Source of the DNA: Vibrio sp. DW001
Lineage (GTDB): Bacteria; Pseudomonadota; Gammaproteobacteria; Enterobacterales; Vibrionaceae
Assembly: GCF_029016285.1 (NCBI RefSeq)
Contig: NZ_CP091975.1
Coordinates: 2,170,001-2,234,000, forward strand
DNA length: 64,000 bases
Direction of reading: 5' to 3'
Part shown: positions 62,795 through 64,000 of the stretch, in pieces
Position numbering within the stretch: position 1 is the first letter of the stretch
How the letters are laid out: every line of letters starts with the position of its first letter
Made by a program: the position numbers and the translations under genes
Notes under the pieces: generated by a model
What the model was told of the DNA's origin: nothing
Database searches by the model: none
The model's input: only the letters and a program-made list of their open reading frames with translations

Positions 62795-63808
62795 TTAAAG
62801 TTCGGGATTCATAATTTGTTGCGTACGCTCAAATACATCCACACCCTGTTGTTTTAGCCAATATGGTATATCGATTAATACCCAGTTTTCAGATAGTTTA
62901 TCGTCTTTACGGTAATATACATCAACGACTTGCATGTCTGCACGGATCTCACCGCCAGGTAGACCAAGAAAACCGCCAACTGGAGTATTAGACAAATTAG
63001 GCCAGCCAAAGAAACAGGCGAAATTACCTTCAGCGAAACGACATACATGACCATTAAACTTCTTATCAGTCAGATTATTCCGAAATGGGAGTTGATGTTG
63101 TTGCTGGTAACGGGGAATAGTATAAGACGCGCCGATGCCACAAGGGCCATACCAGATCATATCTTTAGACCAGCTTTTCTCCAGTACTTCAGGAGGGCAA
63201 CCCATTGCACCGCTATCATTTAAAGAACTGAGGTCGTCGACCATTTTATTGACTAGCGCTAAAGTTGTTACACCCTCTTCTTCAGCAGCATCATCAAACA
63301 ATAATCCGTTATGGTCTCGAGGCCCAGGGTAAACAAAATGACGGCCAGTGGACGGAGGAAGTGGATAACAGCCAGCTTGATCCATCACACCAAGAAGGTC
63401 CATAAACATGCCTGTTTTCGTGATTTTACCATTCTCTACACAAGTAAATTCAGCGTAACGGATGTTCATCATTTTACCTGTTGGTCGAATTCCAAGCCAT
63501 TCAGCATCGAAAAGCCCCATGAAATGACCCATGCTCATCACCCATTGCTCACCACTAATTTCATTGGTGCCACCAATGAAAATATCTTGTCGCCTTTGCA
63601 TGCGATTCATCGATTTTAAGAATGGCCCCCAAAAAGTATCCGCGACTGCATCGGCTCCTTTTTGCTCGCGGAATGGATATACACCACGCCATAAGTAGTC
63701 GTCACTAACGTAGTTTTTTAGCACTGATGCAATAGACTCTGACGTGGCATTTTCTATCGCATCAAAATAGTTGCGGACGATGCGCTTGGTTTCTTGATAT
63801 TTACTCAT
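62795..63808 (-). CDS. Tandem SnoaL/NTF2-like domain protein
   Basis: This 337-residue protein appears to hold two SnoaL-like (polyketide cyclase/NTF2-fold) domains: one at about 8-150 (IVRNYFDAIENA, DDYLWRGVYPFRE, IRPTGKMMNIRYAEFTCVENGKITKT) and a second at about 180-330 (ending VDVYYRKDDKLSENWVLIDIPYWLKQQGVDV). The R-(P/x)-TGK and K-(I/L)-x-(E/K) patterns are typical of ester cyclase-like SnoaL proteins that act on small carbonyl compounds. AGGA precedes the ATG. It lies after a membrane transporter gene on the same strand and upstream of a LacI regulator. The reaction is unknown. Confidence 0.72.
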   Translation of the reverse strand: MSKYQETKRIVRNYFDAIENATSESIASVLKNYVSDDYLWRGVYPFREQKGADAVADTFWGPFLKSMNRMQRRQDIFIGGTNEISGEQWVMSMGHFMGLFDAEWLGIRPTGKMMNIRYAEFTCVENGKITKTGMFMDLLGVMDQAGCYPLPPSTGRHFVYPGPRDHNGLLFDDAAEEEGVTTLALVNKMVDDLSSLNDSGAMGCPPEVLEKSWSKDMIWYGPCGIGASYTIPRYQQQHQLPFRNNLTDKKFNGHVCRFAEGNFACFFGWPNLSNTPVGGFLGLPGGEIRADMQVVDVYYRKDDKLSENWVLIDIPYWLKQQGVDVFERTQQIMNPEL

Positions 63809-63840
63809 TGGGCAATCCTGTTATTGTCATTCTTTATATC

Positions 63841-63874
63841 GTTTACTGAGCGAACTCTTCTTCGCTCAGTAAAC
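63841..63874. repeat. Perfect 14-bp inverted repeat
   Basis: GTTTACTGAGCGAA and TTCGCTCAGTAAAC flank a 6-base loop between the transporter stop codon and the SnoaL-like gene. No U-tract follows on either strand. It could be an intercistronic processing hairpin, a Rho-independent-like structure lacking its tail, or an operator. Confidence 0.65.
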
Positions 63875-63892
63875 GAATAGCATTAAATAGGT

Positions 63893-64000
63893 TTAGTGAT
63901 TAGTCGCTGGCTGGTTTAAATCTTTCTTTTTATAAAAGATGCCGCCTTTCAGTGTTTCTGGAAGTGAGAACCAAACTAATCCAGCAATAACCCATACGAT
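63893..64000 (-). CDS. Membrane transporter, C-terminal end (5' part outside window)
   Basis: Only 35 residues are visible on the minus strand. They begin with a hydrophobic stretch (IVWVIAGLVWFSLP), then ETLKGGIFYKKKDL and a polar tail ending at TAA (63893-63895). A terminal membrane helix followed by a short basic cytoplasmic tail fits a secondary transporter such as an MFS or sodium-solute symporter. It is on the same strand as the SnoaL-like gene, 84 bases upstream of it, so they may be co-transcribed. The family cannot be decided from this fragment. Confidence 0.5.
   Translation of the reverse strand: MVWVIAGLVWFSLPETLKGGIFYKKKDLNQPATNH

Overview
The window reads as a Vibrio-like marine gammaproteobacterium (Vibrionaceae inferred from protein resemblance; no rRNA or tRNA is present to confirm it). 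Gene density is high, most operons begin with recognisable Shine-Dalgarno sequences, and several promoters carry CRP-type sites. The content is accessory in style: an adhesin with its exporter, catabolic islands each with a dedicated regulator, and one scarred stretch of dead insertion sequences and gene fragments.

Layout. 1-8768: the C-terminal 1124 residues of a giant VCBS/Ig-repeat adhesin, convergent with a three-gene type I secretion operon (two ABC proteins and an HlyD-type adaptor). Both ATPase domains are degenerate. 8769-9811: a 1-kb gap with three small palindromes. 9812-15742: ArgR, carbamate kinase, ornithine carbamoyltransferase, a YfcC-type carrier and a protein made of three fused RidA domains. 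No arginine deiminase is present. 15977-17139: MogA and an RraA/aldolase-like protein. 17426-21964: a tightly overlapping glmS-glmE-glmL glutamate mutase operon ending in an AMP-forming ligase, without methylaspartase. This is the most unusual cassette in the window.

22093-30234: a DUF748 envelope protein; a manganese (yybP-ykoY) riboswitch in front of an MneA-like exporter that apparently starts at TTG; a small CRP-linked protein; an AhpD-like protein behind two operators; the relic of a carbohydrate-binding protein; and a divergent MarR/nitroreductase pair sharing a two-site operator. 30407-34567: a secreted GH89 alpha-N-acetylglucosaminidase followed by a fossil bed (ISAs1-type transposase, IS66 TnpB piece, decayed copies of a downstream glycosyltransferase and of the upstream marR gene). 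34589-37372: a UlaABC-type PTS with a perfect CRP box and no catabolic enzymes, plus an unknown protein.

37510-48257: a sugar island. It has a GT4 glycosyltransferase divergent from a GH13_18 phosphorylase, a complete ABC importer, a 608-residue GT-A-like protein and a LacI regulator. Two CCGG-centred palindromes between the divergent genes are the probable LacI operators. 48512-61523: a 2-aminoethylphosphonate island. It has an EamA transporter, PhnR with a recognisable operator, PhnW, PhnX, an alkaline-phosphatase-superfamily hydrolase, a HAD phosphatase, a complete dipeptide-type ABC importer and a LysR regulator. 61557-64000: a LacI regulator, a tandem SnoaL-like protein and the end of a membrane transporter.

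How the genes work together: most islands pair an importer with its catabolic enzymes and a local regulator, as expected for a marine heterotroph using citrulline or arginine, glycosides, amino sugars and phosphonates. Functions are assigned from motifs and context read by eye; no database search was run.
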